Assembly: GCA_023374045.1 (NCBI GenBank)
Contig: CM041776.1
Location: 314,018,722 to 314,082,721, forward strand
Direction of reading: 5' to 3'
DNA: 64,000 bases
Origin: Limonium bicolor
Lineage: Eukaryota; Streptophyta; Magnoliopsida; Caryophyllales; Plumbaginaceae
A program made the position numbers and the translations under genes. The notes under the pieces were generated by a model that saw only the letters and a program-made list of their open reading frames with translations, searched no databases and had not been told where the DNA came from. This document shows, piece after piece, positions 24,586-36,113 of this stretch (positions within the stretch are counted from its first letter, which is position 1; each line of letters opens with the position of its first letter).

Positions 24586-24701
24586 GAAGAGCAGCAGCCT
24601 TCTGAACCCTTTCAAAAAACACTTAGCCTCTGAGAATTCTGTTCCTTGATACCCAAGTGCGTAGAAGTTGATGACAAACCGGAAGTTGAGGTGGGCTTGT
24701 T

Positions 24702-24709
24702 TATTTATA
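24702..24709 (-). promoter_or_regulatory. Probable TATA box of LACS
   Basis: TATAAATA on the minus strand lies about 120 bases upstream of the start codon at 24585, which leaves room for a short leader. It is the only good TATA word in the first 200 bases upstream. Confidence 0.5.
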
Positions 24710-25573
24710 TCACATCATAAGGATGATGAAGTTAGTCCTCCTACCCCAAGCAGTTTTCTTTCTACTTATCGTGTTGGTTTGGGTCTAAATTATATCCTTG
24801 CAAAAAGCTTGTTCTGGTGACCAAAGATTTGATTACTACCACCTCTGTACGTAGCATGTGAGGAATTACGCTTTTTACTACAGGATGATTCACCTAACAC
24901 AACAATGCACGTGTACAATATAAACTACACAAGCTGTAGGATTTGGGTATTAGTTTTTCCCTCGTGTATGGTTCATTAAGCGTGTATATCAATTATGTCA
25001 TCCCCATGGATCTGTATCTTAATGTTGGAAGTCTAATTTCAGATTGTCAAAATTGACACCCGGAAGTATGAATTTGTATTCCAGAAGTGCGTTATGGACC
25101 ATTAACCAAGTGCAAGTTTAATTGTCGAATTATACCTGTATTCTACTCGTCAATAGCAATCCAAGTAAAAGAAAATTCAAATATTATATTCATTGGTTGG
25201 TCTTGGTAGGTTACTTTCGATCAACCAGCCAATATGTCATCAAGTTCTCACCAACCTTGAAATTGTTGTACCCGAAACCTGCAACGGGCAAGACTATCCT
25301 GTATCCAGACTTGAAATTATACACCTTTGTTTTCATGTGCAAAAACGTTACTATCATAATGCAAGAGAATCTCATCAATCTGTAAGACTATAATATGTTT
25401 TTAAATAAGTAAAGTCTTCACAATTTTATTAATAAACCCCGGGAAACCAAGGGGATGAGAGGTTAAAACGGGCCTTATTAAGAACTCTTTTAAGCAAAAG
25501 GAGGTAGAAAGAGTACCTCTTACATAAATAAAAAAAAGTAAATTATTAGGAACCTCTTTTGAGGTTTTGTCAT
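24710..25573. other. LACS upstream region, no gene seen
   Basis: Contains AT-rich flank without a supported gene. Small open frames at 25122-25393 show no recognisable features. Confidence 0.4.
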
Positions 25574-26098
25574 AATACCGGTAACCACTTTGAAGTTATC
25601 ATAATTATTGGTAACCATCTTGAGGTTACAGTATCTCTGGCTACGAGTTCCCCGAACTATAGCTTCGTAAATAAATCGTTAACTCTTTGTTGACTTGTCA
25701 GCTTATTCACTAAATGATGTCATGCTGACAAAACCACCTCTTAATCAGTATCGTCTAAGTCTCTCTCATCCGACCGTTATTTCCTAAAAACGTCAACCTT
25801 AAGTGTTACGTAGCAGATAAACAACCTCCTAAAAACGATTGAAGATTTGAAGCATGATATTGGATGAATTAAGGTTGACGTTTTTAGGAAAATAACAGTC
25901 AGATGAGAGAGACTTAGACGATGTTGATTAAGAAGTTTTTATCAACATTACATCATTTAATAAATAAGCTTATAGGTTAGCAAGGGGTTAATGATTTATT
26001 AACGAAGTTATAGTTCGGGTCTCATAGTCACATATACCGTGATCTCAAGATTGCTACCACTAATTATGATAAAAACACAAGTTGGTTACCGCGGTATT
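25574..26098. mobile_element. Foldback element with about 230-bp arms
   Basis: The left arm (25574-25802) and right arm (25869-26098) are inverted copies. AATACCGGTAACCA pairs with TGGTTACCGCGGTATT, AAGTCTCTCTCATC with GATGAGAGAGACTT, and CCTAAAAACGTCAACCTTAA with its exact complement. The loop is about 66 bases. There is no coding, so it is a MITE or foldback element. It lies about 1 kb upstream of the LACS start codon. Confidence 0.85.
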
Positions 26099-26339
26099 GG
26101 GAAATTAAATTATCCACCCATAACATACCCGTCATATGTGTTAATTGTGTCCACGTGGCATCTTTTTATTTGCTCCTGCCACAGTGACATTGACGTGTAA
26201 ACCGGTTAACCCTCCCCCAATTCACATGCTAACCCGTTTTGGACATTCCTAATTCTGGCTATCTTCTTCATCCATTCTCAATTCTACATTTCCTTTCATG
26301 GCAACCCTAATTTCAGCTCAAACCGACCATCTCTAACCT

Positions 26340-26905
26340 CTCGTCTCTTCTCCATCCTCCAACTCGGACGATCATCCACTGCCATATTACTCCTATCTAA
26401 ATGGACTCCCATCCTTCTCGCCCCTCCTTACACCCTTAGCAGCCTAGCTCGTAGGATCAGGATCTTCATCGTCCAACGCCGCAACCGACGACGTGTAATT
26501 AAGGATTCTCTTCGGCAGTCTCTCTTCACCAACGACTACGAAAGCGATGATGACGTGTCCACCGATACTGATGACGATGAAGTAGAGGACGACGAAGACC
26601 AACACCACCATCGCAACCTCGGTTCTTGTTCAATTCCCCATCCGACAAGAGGTGTGACGAATCCAGTTCTAATCCGTTCTTAGCTAGATTTGACGAGGAC
26701 TTCCGAGTGGTGGGGTCGTGTAATTCGAGCAATAGTCAGGCGCGCAAAAGCGGAAGTTTAAGATTAGACGGAAAAGGAGAGAATCTGTTCTCACTTGCCG
26801 AACTTGTCAACGGAAAGAGTGTAGTTAAGTTTTGGGAACGGGTTAGGTTTGCACAAAGGTGGGTTGTTTTCAAAAAAATAAAGTCACTTTTTTCTGGACA
26901 TTAAG
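26340..26905 (+). pseudogene. Possible broken coding fragment, Ser/Asp/Glu-rich
   Basis: One frame reads a hydrophobic segment (PILLAPPYTLSSLARR), a basic stretch (QRRNRRR) and an acidic run (DDDEVEDDED), then stops. After a change of frame near 26620 the +1 frame continues with SSNPFLARFDED, LFSLAELVNG and VKFWERVR to a stop at 26904. The switch of frame and lack of an ATG suggest a degraded exon. I do not recognise the family. It could also be a first exon with an unseen splice. Confidence 0.35.
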
Positions 26906-28081
26906 GGGCCGTTCTTTCTTGCTTTTGGAGTATTAATGTAGTTTTGTAAAAGTGCTAGTATAAGTGTCACTTTGTAAGTTGATGCAATCTAGTAAATGGA
27001 CCCATAAAAAAGTAACTATAGTAGAGGTGATAAGTTGTAATTAGTTAACTACACATATCTTTATCAAAAAGCTACTAAACCAAGCTTTTTGTGCATTTTA
27101 ATCGCCAGCAGCGAACGCTCTCTAAGGCTGAGTTCGCTTAGTGTGTTCAATCGCGACTCAAGATGCGTTTTCTTTAAGCTAACCATAGTTAACTTATGAT
27201 ATATTAACATGTGTATTTAGGGGGTGTTCTGACTTTTGCCCAATAAGCTAGGTTTCCTAGCTTTTTGTTAAATGTCCCTCTAGTTAACAAATGTTAACTT
27301 GACATGTGTACTATAGTTAGTTGTGGACCAATTAAAAATTGACATTTGTACATCACTTTTAAACAAAAGTACATTAATCATCAAAAACTCAACTTAATGT
27401 TGTTATCCATTCATAAAACAACATCTGTAGCTTTAATATTAAATCGCCTACATCGAACGGCCCCTAAAGATTAATGTGGCTACTAAACGGCACCTTAGGA
27501 TTAAACATCCACCAACACGATTATGATGACTCATCATCCTTCACTTCTTCCTCAAAGAGTTCCATCTCCATCCTCGATCTGGAACGGGAGGTGTGGATTG
27601 GTTCAATCCTTGGCGAAGTCCCAACAGTGTCAATGTCATCTTTGACAGTGGTGTTTACAGTGAGTTGAGATGCCGTTGGCCATTTCAGATTAATCTGCTT
27701 TTGGAAAAATAGTCAGGTGGCATACTTTTATTGGGTAAAAGGTTAACCAAAGCTTACATATCAAACTTAAATCAGTTAACCATAGGGGCTTATTCCTATT
27801 GTTGTGTTTCTGTGTCCTTATCGAACGCCCCGTAGTGACGGGGACGGGGAGTGGGGATTGTGTTCTTGGGACGTTAGAGGTTGAGGAATGTCCAAACCGG
27901 GCTAGCATGTGAATTGGGGACGGATAACCGGTTTACCTGTCGGTGAGACAGCAAATAAAAAGACGGCCATGTGGACACAACTACCGTTTATGGGCAGATG
28001 GTTGACCGGTGTAAAAGCAAGAATGTTATGGGTAGGCAGTTTAATTTCAAACTTCATATGTTTATTTTCCCAAAATAAAAT
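26906..28081. other. No gene seen
   Basis: Contains a short open frame at 27474-27668 with a Ser-rich stretch that may belong to the remnant before it; nothing else is recognised. Confidence 0.35.
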
Positions 28082-28637
28082 AGGGAAAATTATATTCCTC
28101 ATCTATTATGTTTGATGAAATTATACACCCACCCACATGGTTTTAAAAAATTATTTTTCTCACCCATGTGGTTTCCCTTTTTCTACACCCGGTCCGGTAA
28201 CTTTTCTATGTTTTTTCTAACTTAAGAGATGTTTAAATGTTGTCCAAATTTGATGAAACTTTACACGGATAATGCTAAAGTGTTATATTTTGTTCCGACA
28301 CGAAATCCAAAGTTTTTTAAGCTCATATGTGATCCGTGAAACCAAATAAAGCATGTGACATGTGAACATGTGTTCATTGGGTCCCACATGTCACATATGA
28401 GTTTAAAAAACTTTCAATTTGGCATTGAACCAAAATATAACACTCTATCATCATCCATGTAATTTTTCATCAAATTTGGATAACAGTTAAGCATCTTATA
28501 AGTTGAATAAAAATTAGAAAAGTTGTTGGATGTAAAAAAAATGGAAAATCACATGGATGGAGAAAGTAATTTTTGAAACCATGGGGGTGGGATATGTAAT
28601 CTCGCCAAACATTATGGGTGAGGATGTAATTTTCCCT
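28082..28637. mobile_element. MITE, copy 2 (long inverted repeat)
   Basis: The ends are AGGGAAAATTATATTCCTCA and the complement ATGTAATTTTCCCT. The inner part matches copy 1 at 10712-11062 (AATGTTGTCCAAATTTGATG, ATGCTAAAGTGTTATATTTT, and GGGTCCCACATGTCACATATGAG corresponding to the copy 1 centre in inverted order). It is 200 bases longer than copy 1 because of extra terminal sequence. Confidence 0.75.
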
Positions 28638-29020
28638 ATCTAAAACAACAAATTAATTGAAAAGAAAGTACAATGGACAAAAAGAAAAAGACGGCAATTC
28701 TAATCCTCTCAATTGTCTTTCTTAACCCACTATCAAACCCTCACTTTAACCGCATCACCACATGACATCCAGTTTGGTGAAAGCTTGATCAAAGACCATT
28801 GAGAGTGTTAGTGTACGTATACCATATTTCGTTTGAGTACAAGTAATCCATATGTTCTTCACGGTTTTCTCATGACAAACACCAACAACTAATGTTTTTA
28901 CTATAAAAAGTACTACAGTTCACCATTATCAGTCTAGTTATGAAATAGCTGATTTTACTTCATTTATTTGCACACATTTACATCAATCTCGTCTTCCCTG
29001 GACATGGCTCACCTTGTATG
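28638..29020. other. No gene seen
   Basis: No supported feature; the ATG6 exon fragment starts at its right edge. Confidence 0.35.
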
Positions 29021-29198
29021 TATGTGAGATACCTGCCACCTTCAATTGGGTAGAAACAAAAGAAAGATAAGTGAGGCTGAAAGTCTTGTTATTCCAATGT
29101 ACCAGTAGAGTGCCCACCACAAACTGTAGAGTGTGTACTTAAGAGATTTTTCATCCAATAATTCCCTGGTTTGTTGAGGCTTTGAGTAATCGAGTATG
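29021..29198 (-). pseudogene. Degraded copy of the ATG6 last exon
   Basis: The stretch follows the last exon of ATG6 at 56700-56934 in order. Shared words on the plus strand include CCAGTAGAG, GCCCA, AGAGTGTGTACTT, GGTTTGTTGA and GCTTTGAGTAATCGAGTATG. The reading frame is destroyed by small indels, and no other ATG6 exon is seen nearby. Confidence 0.75.
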
Positions 29199-29847
29199 GG
29201 GCTGTTCGATGCTCGCGAGAAGAAACAAAAAGCAGTAAAACCTGTGTTAACATAATGTTGTATATATATGGTTAACTAATGATGGGTTGCCACCTATACC
29301 ATAATAAGCTTTTTGTGGGATTCAAATACTAATCTACACCATCAGAAAAGGACACATGTATAATCACTTTTACAAAATAAGATTAATCTATCAAAAGTCA
29401 CGAACACGACCTATATGTGGTAAACAAAAGGAGGGTTGAACTTGAAACTGTGCATACACATGTGGATTTTTGGCAGCACTATCGCTAAGTCAAGTGCGAA
29501 TCTTCGTCAATTCTGCCCGATTTTCAACTTATCTATTAGCACAAGTAGCATATGACAAAAAAGCGTGTAAGAAACACTAAGCATTTGCAATACAATGTGA
29601 AGTAATAAAAGTTTTAATTCAGCATTATGCATATACAAATATATCTACAATGAGTAAAGATCAGAAAAGCTATAAATAAGTTATCCTGGAATTTTACATG
29701 AAAAATATTTATAAGCTAACAAAAAAATCATAGACAAGATAACAAAACAATCCACTATAGTAAAAATATAAAGGTAACATATCTTTATTACAAAAGGGTA
29801 GCAAACACCAACCTTATTTTTCATAATAGGTGATAACCCATGCTCTA
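29199..29847. other. No gene seen
   Basis: AT-rich spacer with no supported feature. Confidence 0.4.
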
Positions 29848-31700
29848 TGAAATACCCCAAATTTCTATTTCCATGCTTTAAGACCTTAAATCACAATTTT
29901 GGTCGTTTCTGAGGTGAAAAAAGAGAATCGTCCCTTAAGGGAATGATTTTAAGGGTTGGGATGAGTTCTATTGGGTTTATATTATCCTTTTCCTTCAGTT
30001 GAGCCAAAAGGGTATTTTGGTCATTTTGACCTAGGGTTGACTTTGACCACACAGGGACATTGTGGTAAATTTTCCCCAAAAGCTAAAATTTATGTTTGGG
30101 TTGACTTATAATCATCCCTTAGGGTCATGGGAATTACTCCATAAATTTTGGGTAAATCCGAGTTTAACTTCAGTCAAAATTACCAATTTACCCTTAATGC
30201 AAAAAAATATCATTCTTGACCTTAAGGTGATGTTTTAACTTCTGGAATTCCTTTCTCTGTTGATGCACTACATAATCCTCTCTAATAAATCAGGAACTTC
30301 GATATTTAAAGCTTCGTACACCTTTCATTTGGCCATATACAAAGTTAGACCTTCTAACTTCCTTAAGTTACTTAAAACTCTCTTAAATTACTAAATATTT
30401 TATTTTCTTTACTTCTCCTCTCTAATTAGGAATTGGAAAAAGATGGAACTGGTGATTTACTTCTTTCTCCTTCTTTGACTTGCGCCATAGCCACTGTTTC
30501 AAAATGGGTTAGGGTTCTACCTTATTCCTTTCTTGATTATTGATTAAATCGTGCTCTAATCTAGTCTTGTGCTTTTCAGTGTGAATTGTGCATCCTATGT
30601 GCTTCCCTCTTCTATAGTTGAGTTTTCCAGAACCCTCTTGGTGTCTTATATTGTTGGTTGTAAGGTTTTATCTTCTCTTTTCCAATCTAAGTCATTAATC
30701 CCTTTTAATAGTGTTCTAGAGAGATTAAGGTGATTTTAGGACTTGTATGGGGAGAAATTATGGGAAATTCAAATTGCAAAGGGTTTGGGTTGTGTTGGTT
30801 GATTTCATCAGACTCCCTAAGCTTTTATGGTATTTTTCCTTTTTAACCTTCTATATAGTGCTCGGAAGGGTGACTTGGTGATCTTGGAAGATTGAGGGTA
30901 ACTCTTGACTTCAAGAAAGGTGACCTAGTTATTTAGTTGATTTAAGGGGATAACTATGCTTGCTGCAATGTATTGGATTTTATACTTGTTGTTGTGATAC
31001 CTTGACACATATTTGGTTGAGTTGATCTCTATTGCTTGAAAGGTGTTATACATGATAAGTGACGAATTAGAACAGAATGGAGCCAAGCTAATAGAATTGA
31101 TAAGATAAAGTATTTAATTCGATGTGGATTGAAATGGTATAATATTTTGATTGTGATGTACTAGATTGGTTTTGGAATGTGATTAATTTGGTTGGTTTGG
31201 ACTAAGGTCCCTTGTGATGGAATGGTTATCCAATGGGCTGTTGACCATGTAGTTCTTTGTCATAAGACTGGTGTGACTGCGGGTTTTTATGGATATTTGT
31301 GGACTCAATAGAGTCTTTTACTCTTGCTCGTCTCTCGTAGTTGACGAACTTTGGGGGGATGCACACTAAAGGGCTAGAGCAAGATAGCATTCTCAAGGAG
31401 AGACTATGGCTTGGGATCCGGGCAAGCTCCCATTGGTTGAACTTGTGTTGTATGTGGATTGATCAGTACTTTGAGTTAATCTTGAATTGTTTTGACATGG
31501 ATTAATGGCGTGAACATTGGTACCGTATCTGGTTGTGGAGTGTGATCAAGTGTTACCAGTTGTAAGTCATATCTTTTATATTGATAGTTCATATATGTTA
31601 TCTTCTAATACTAGCGTTAATCAGCTTTACTGACAGTTGTCTCCTTGTGTTTTACTTAATGTGTTTTTGAATAGGAGGAGATTGAGACTGAGAGCGTGGG
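29848..31700 (-). mobile_element. 5'-truncated long LTR-like element
   Basis: The left edge TGAAATACCCC is the complement of the GGGGTATTTCA terminus of the 43335-47301 element, so this is the 3' end of a minus-strand relative. Inside, segments such as GGACTCAATAGAGTC and GGGATCCGGGCAAGC resemble positions in LTR-1. The expected TGTAACACCCC end is missing on the right. No hairpin-word island was seen in it. Confidence 0.5.
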
Positions 31701-32262
31701 TTTTGGGGAGTCTCCGACTTGTACTATACCACAAGTTTGCTTCATCACATAGCCTCACTTTTTACACTAAAAATTAACATAACTAATATGAGTTGAATTA
31801 AAATACCAAATCGATGCTACCGGAACTAATGTATAACTAAACAAATCTAAAAATCAATACATTTATTAAACTCAAACCAAAAGTGTAAACACTTAAACTA
31901 AGAAAGCAAAATCAAAATTTAGGATTATATGAAGTTAAAATCTCATAGGAACCGAGTCTAATATGTTAGTTGATAGTTTACTATTAGAAATTAGTTAAAA
32001 ATATTATTTCCTAAATAAAATATATATTATTTTAGGTTTGAAAATTATATAAGTGGTTTTAGAGTTATATCTATCTTTTTATTTCTCTTATAATTTTGTT
32101 TTTATAAAAGAGTCTCTTATATTTTTTAACCTATATTACGTTGCACTCTACTTTTTTTATTTACACTTAGTTTTTTTATTCTTCTTAATAAAGTAGATTA
32201 GTATTTTATACAATTTCTTTCTTTAGCTACTACTATGTGATTATTACTTCGGGATCCGTATT
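31701..32262. other. No gene seen
   Basis: AT-rich spacer before the Copia element. Confidence 0.4.
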
Positions 32263-32463
32263 AAAGTAAAACAAAATTGAGAGGATCTGAGAATGTAACC
32301 GTTGTATTGATTACAGATGTTTTATTACATACAAGAGCATATGCATATATCGCCCACAATACTTTATTCTAGAACAAGGGTAAAATAGTAATAGATGTTG
32401 TAATGGGCTAAAATAGATAAATAACATAACGAGCCTAAATGGCCTATGGGCTACTGAACTTCA
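32263..32463 (-). repeat. Copia 3' LTR
   Basis: Matches the LTR at 35810-36012 with scattered changes; shared words include GAGAGGATCTGAGAATGTAA and CTAGAACAAGGGTAAAATAG. Confidence 0.9.
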
Positions 32464-35400
32464 TCCGCCCGCGCTTCCAGTGGGGCTTTGGTCAAAGGCA
32501 TCTTGGAGCGGAGAGAGCAGAACCACACCCTGGTCAAGGGTTTGGTATGAATGTCGGCAAGCTGCAAATCACTGGGCACCCGAACAACTCTGAGGCTTCC
32601 ATTGCACAGGCGTTCTCTAACGAAGAAGAAATCGACTTCAACGTGCTTCGCACGGCTTTGGAAAACAGGATTAGCTGCAAGGTGAGTAGCCCCAACATTG
32701 TCACAAATCAAGACTGGTGCTTTAGGAAGAAATATATGTAATTCTGCTAACAGCTTTTGTATCCATATGGATTCAGAGGTCGTGGGGATTGATTGAATCC
32801 TTGGGCCACGAGCCTTGCTTTCCTTCAATCTAGAGAACCATCAGCATGCCTCTTAGTTTTAAGAATCCATATACAGCCCAAAATGTTCATGTGAGGGAGT
32901 TTAGGCACAAGTTCCCATGTGTTATTGGTCATTAAAGCATTATACTCGGTCTGAATAGTTGCATGCCATTCAGGGAACTTCATGGCAGTGGTAAAACATG
33001 ACTGTTCAGGAATAGCTTGATCTGTAGTAGTAGTGATGTGATTCAACCAAGGGATAGTACCATCTGTGTAGAGCTTAGGTTTGAGAGATTGTGTTTGGGA
33101 ACGGGTTACCACAGGGTGAGAAGGCTTATGAGGGGTGAATGGAGGGTTTTATGTGGAAAAGGTCTCTAGTGGAGGGTTTTGTGTAGGAGAGTTCTCTGGA
33201 TGAGGGTTTTGTGTAGGGGAGATTTCTGGTTGAGGTTTTTGTGTAGGAGAGGTCTCTAGTGATGGTGAGAGAGATTTTGGAGGAGATGGATAAAGGTGGG
33301 ATGGGGCAGGTGAGGATAGAGGAAGAGGGTTTGAGTGATAAAGGAGACAAAAGAAGCTTTAGTGGAGGTAGGGATCAAAACTTGTGTGATAGTAGCTGTA
33401 GAATTGTTTGTGGATGGAGACAAAGAGAGGGCTTAAAAAAAAGAAAATATGTTTCATGAAAAGAAACATCCCTAGAGAGATAGGTCTTCTTTATGAGAGG
33501 GTTATAACAAATGTAGCCAGTGGAATGTGAGGAGTACCCAAGAAAAACACATTCACCAGATCTGAAAGAAAGTTTGTATGAATTGAAAGGTTTAAGATTA
33601 GGGTAACAACTACATCCAAAAACTTGAAGGTGTGTGAGAGTAGAAGGTGTGTGGTAGAGCTTTTGGTAAGGTTTCAGATTTTGAAGAGTCTTAGTTGGAA
33701 GACGGTTAGTGAGATAGGCAGCAGTGTTGAAAGCAAAGGACCAATAGGATAGGGACATGTGGGCCTGAGCAAGGAGACAAAGACCTTTATCAATGATGTG
33801 CCTGATTCTAGTTTCAACAGGACCGTTTTGTTGGTGGGAGTGGGGACAAGTAAACTGGTGGTTTATTCCTTTTTCAGCAGTGAAATTTGAGAGGGAATAA
33901 AATTCCCCTCCTCCATCTGTTTGAATAGCTCTAATATTCTTTTGAAATTGTATCTGAACCAGTTTATAAAACTGAATGAAAACAGAAGTTGTATCTCATT
34001 TATTCTTTAGTGGAAATAGCCAAATAAAACAAGAATGATCATCCATGATAATCAAAAATATCTATGGCCATCTTCAAAAACAAAATGAGACGGTCCCCAC
34101 AAGACCATAAACAGCAAATCAAAAACATCAGAAGATGTAGATGAGCTAGGAAAATGAGGGAGAGCATGTTGTTATCCCTTACGGGAAGCTACACATAGTT
34201 CTGGGGAAATGTGTCTAGAAACAGGTAAACTAAAAGTATTTATTGTAAAAGAGGAGGTGCTAGAGCTAGGATGGCTAAGCCTCTAGTGCTAGATAGTAGA
34301 AGGGGCAGCCGTGGTGAAATGTAGGACTGGACTAGGTGGTGAGGCAGTAGGAAGAACGTACACCCCCATCCTTAGTATGGCCTTGAATAAGAATCCTCTT
34401 GTTGACCAGATCCTTCACATAGAAGTGATGAGCATGAAATTCAGAGAAAACATCATTCTCTGAACAAAATTTACTAGAGAAAATTGTTGTTTAAGGCAAA
34501 AGAATGAATGATATTTAAGAGAGTGAAAGTGTAGGGAGGATAAGTAATGCTACCAGATCCATGTGCCTAAATAGGCGGGGAGGAACCATCCCCTAATGCC
34601 ACTGTATCATGACCATAATAATCATTGTTTTGAATGTTTAGTTTGTCAAAATCTCATGTGAAATGGTTGGTGGCTGTTGTGTCAGGCATCCATTCTTGAG
34701 ATGGAGTTTGTCTAGTGGCATTCACAGCAAAAGAAGCTGGGGGACGGGGTTGATAACCCTGATTAAACCTATGATAGCATATTGCAGCATCATGACCACT
34801 CGTGTGGCAGATCTGACACTGAGGTTGGTGATCGGGTTGTCTAGAGAAGGTAAGGGTAGTGTTTAGGGGTCTGTAAGTGGAGTTGGATGTAGGATTTTGA
34901 GAGTATTGGTAGATCTACCTCTCCCTCGAGAGTTATTGTTGTGACCTCTAGTGTATTGATATTTTCCTCTTCCCCGAGAAGAGTTATTAGTGAAGTTTTA
35001 TGGGGTTTGATTGAGGGAGATGTCTTGTTTTATGTGGACTGGTTGTTGGAAAAGCCATGATTTAGTGGGCAACATGAAATTGTAGATCTCAACAAGAGTA
35101 CATGCACTAGATCTAGTAAGAATAATTGAAACCAAAAAAGCATATTCATTTGATAATCCCTTGAGAATGTAACTCTGGAATTCCCTGTCACGAACAAGGT
35201 GTCCAATGACTGAAAGAGAATCAACTAATGCCATGGCCCGATTATAATAAGAGGATATTGTTTCAGTGGTTTTGTTTTCAATGGAGGCCAACTGGAGATG
35301 TAGTTAGCCTATTTGGGCACTTGTACGCATAGAGAAGGTTTGATGAAGATATGACCAGACTGAGCAGAGGAGGTAAAGTTAATCACCTGACCCAAGTATA

Positions 35401-35809
35401 GAATTAGATAGAGAGATGAAGAGGATTGACATAACCATGTGATCCTGTTGAAGCCATCAGATGGTTTCAGGAAATTCAGATCCATCAGCAGCAGGATCGG
35501 GACATTTATAAGTGCTTTCAACGTATTTGTTGAGATCATATCCCTTCAGAAAAGTAAGGACCATAACTCCATAGTCAATAATTGTCTCCTTTCAATTTGA
35601 CGATGTTTGCTGCTGCAGCTATAATGCTTTAAGAATTTGTGGTTATTGCAGGTAACTGAGCTTGGGTTTTGATCGAACAATTGCCATTAGTAGAATCACT
35701 ACTGACCGATCCTGGCGTAGATTTTTCAGGGGAAAGGGGTCGCCATTGAAGGATAGCAGAGAATAGAAAAAAAATATTAGGCGTGTGCCATTAGAGGCGG
35801 TAATACCAT

Positions 35810-36012
35810 AAAGTAAAACAGAATTGAGAGGATCTGAGAATGTAAATGTTGTATTGATTTCAGATGTTTTATTACATACGAGAGCATATGTATATATAGC
35901 CCACAATACTGTATTCTAGAACAAGGGTAAAATAGTAACAGATACTGTAATGGGCTAAAATAGAGAAATAACATAAACGGCCTAAGTGGCCTATGGGCTA
36001 CTGAAACTCACA
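35810..36012 (-). repeat. Copia 5' LTR
   Basis: Partner of the LTR at 32263-32463. It begins TGTGAGTTTCAGTAGCCC on the minus strand. Confidence 0.9.
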
Positions 36013-36113
36013 TATCAAGGTATACATCATAGTCTATTAGTTATGAAATAAACAGGATTGGTGGTATGAAGCACTGAGCACGTCGATATCTTTGTCAGGT
36101 GTAGTTGCACATT

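Larger units (their letters stand above)
32263..36012 (-). mobile_element. Decayed Ty1/Copia retrotransposon with short LTRs
   Basis: Short LTRs of about 200 bases lie at 32263-32463 and 35810-36012. Next to the 5' LTR is a degenerate initiator-Met primer site (TGGTATTACC). On the minus strand, in order: gag (MASIENKTTETISSYYNR from 35291), a CCHC knuckle (CQICHTSGHDAAIC near 34800), a protease core with DTTA where Copia has DTGA (near 34690), integrase (CVFLGYSSHSTGY in 33375-33758), the RT start (ALMTNNTWELVP, 33112-32825) and RNase H (DNVGATHLAANPVF and LADIHTKPL, 32828-32451). The catalytic middle of RT is deleted between about 32825 and 32830, and frames are broken by stops. No clear duplication flanks it. 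Confidence 0.9.

Noticed and set aside
32439..32741. 100-codon plus-strand frame
   Set aside because: Antisense to the Copia RNase H domain.
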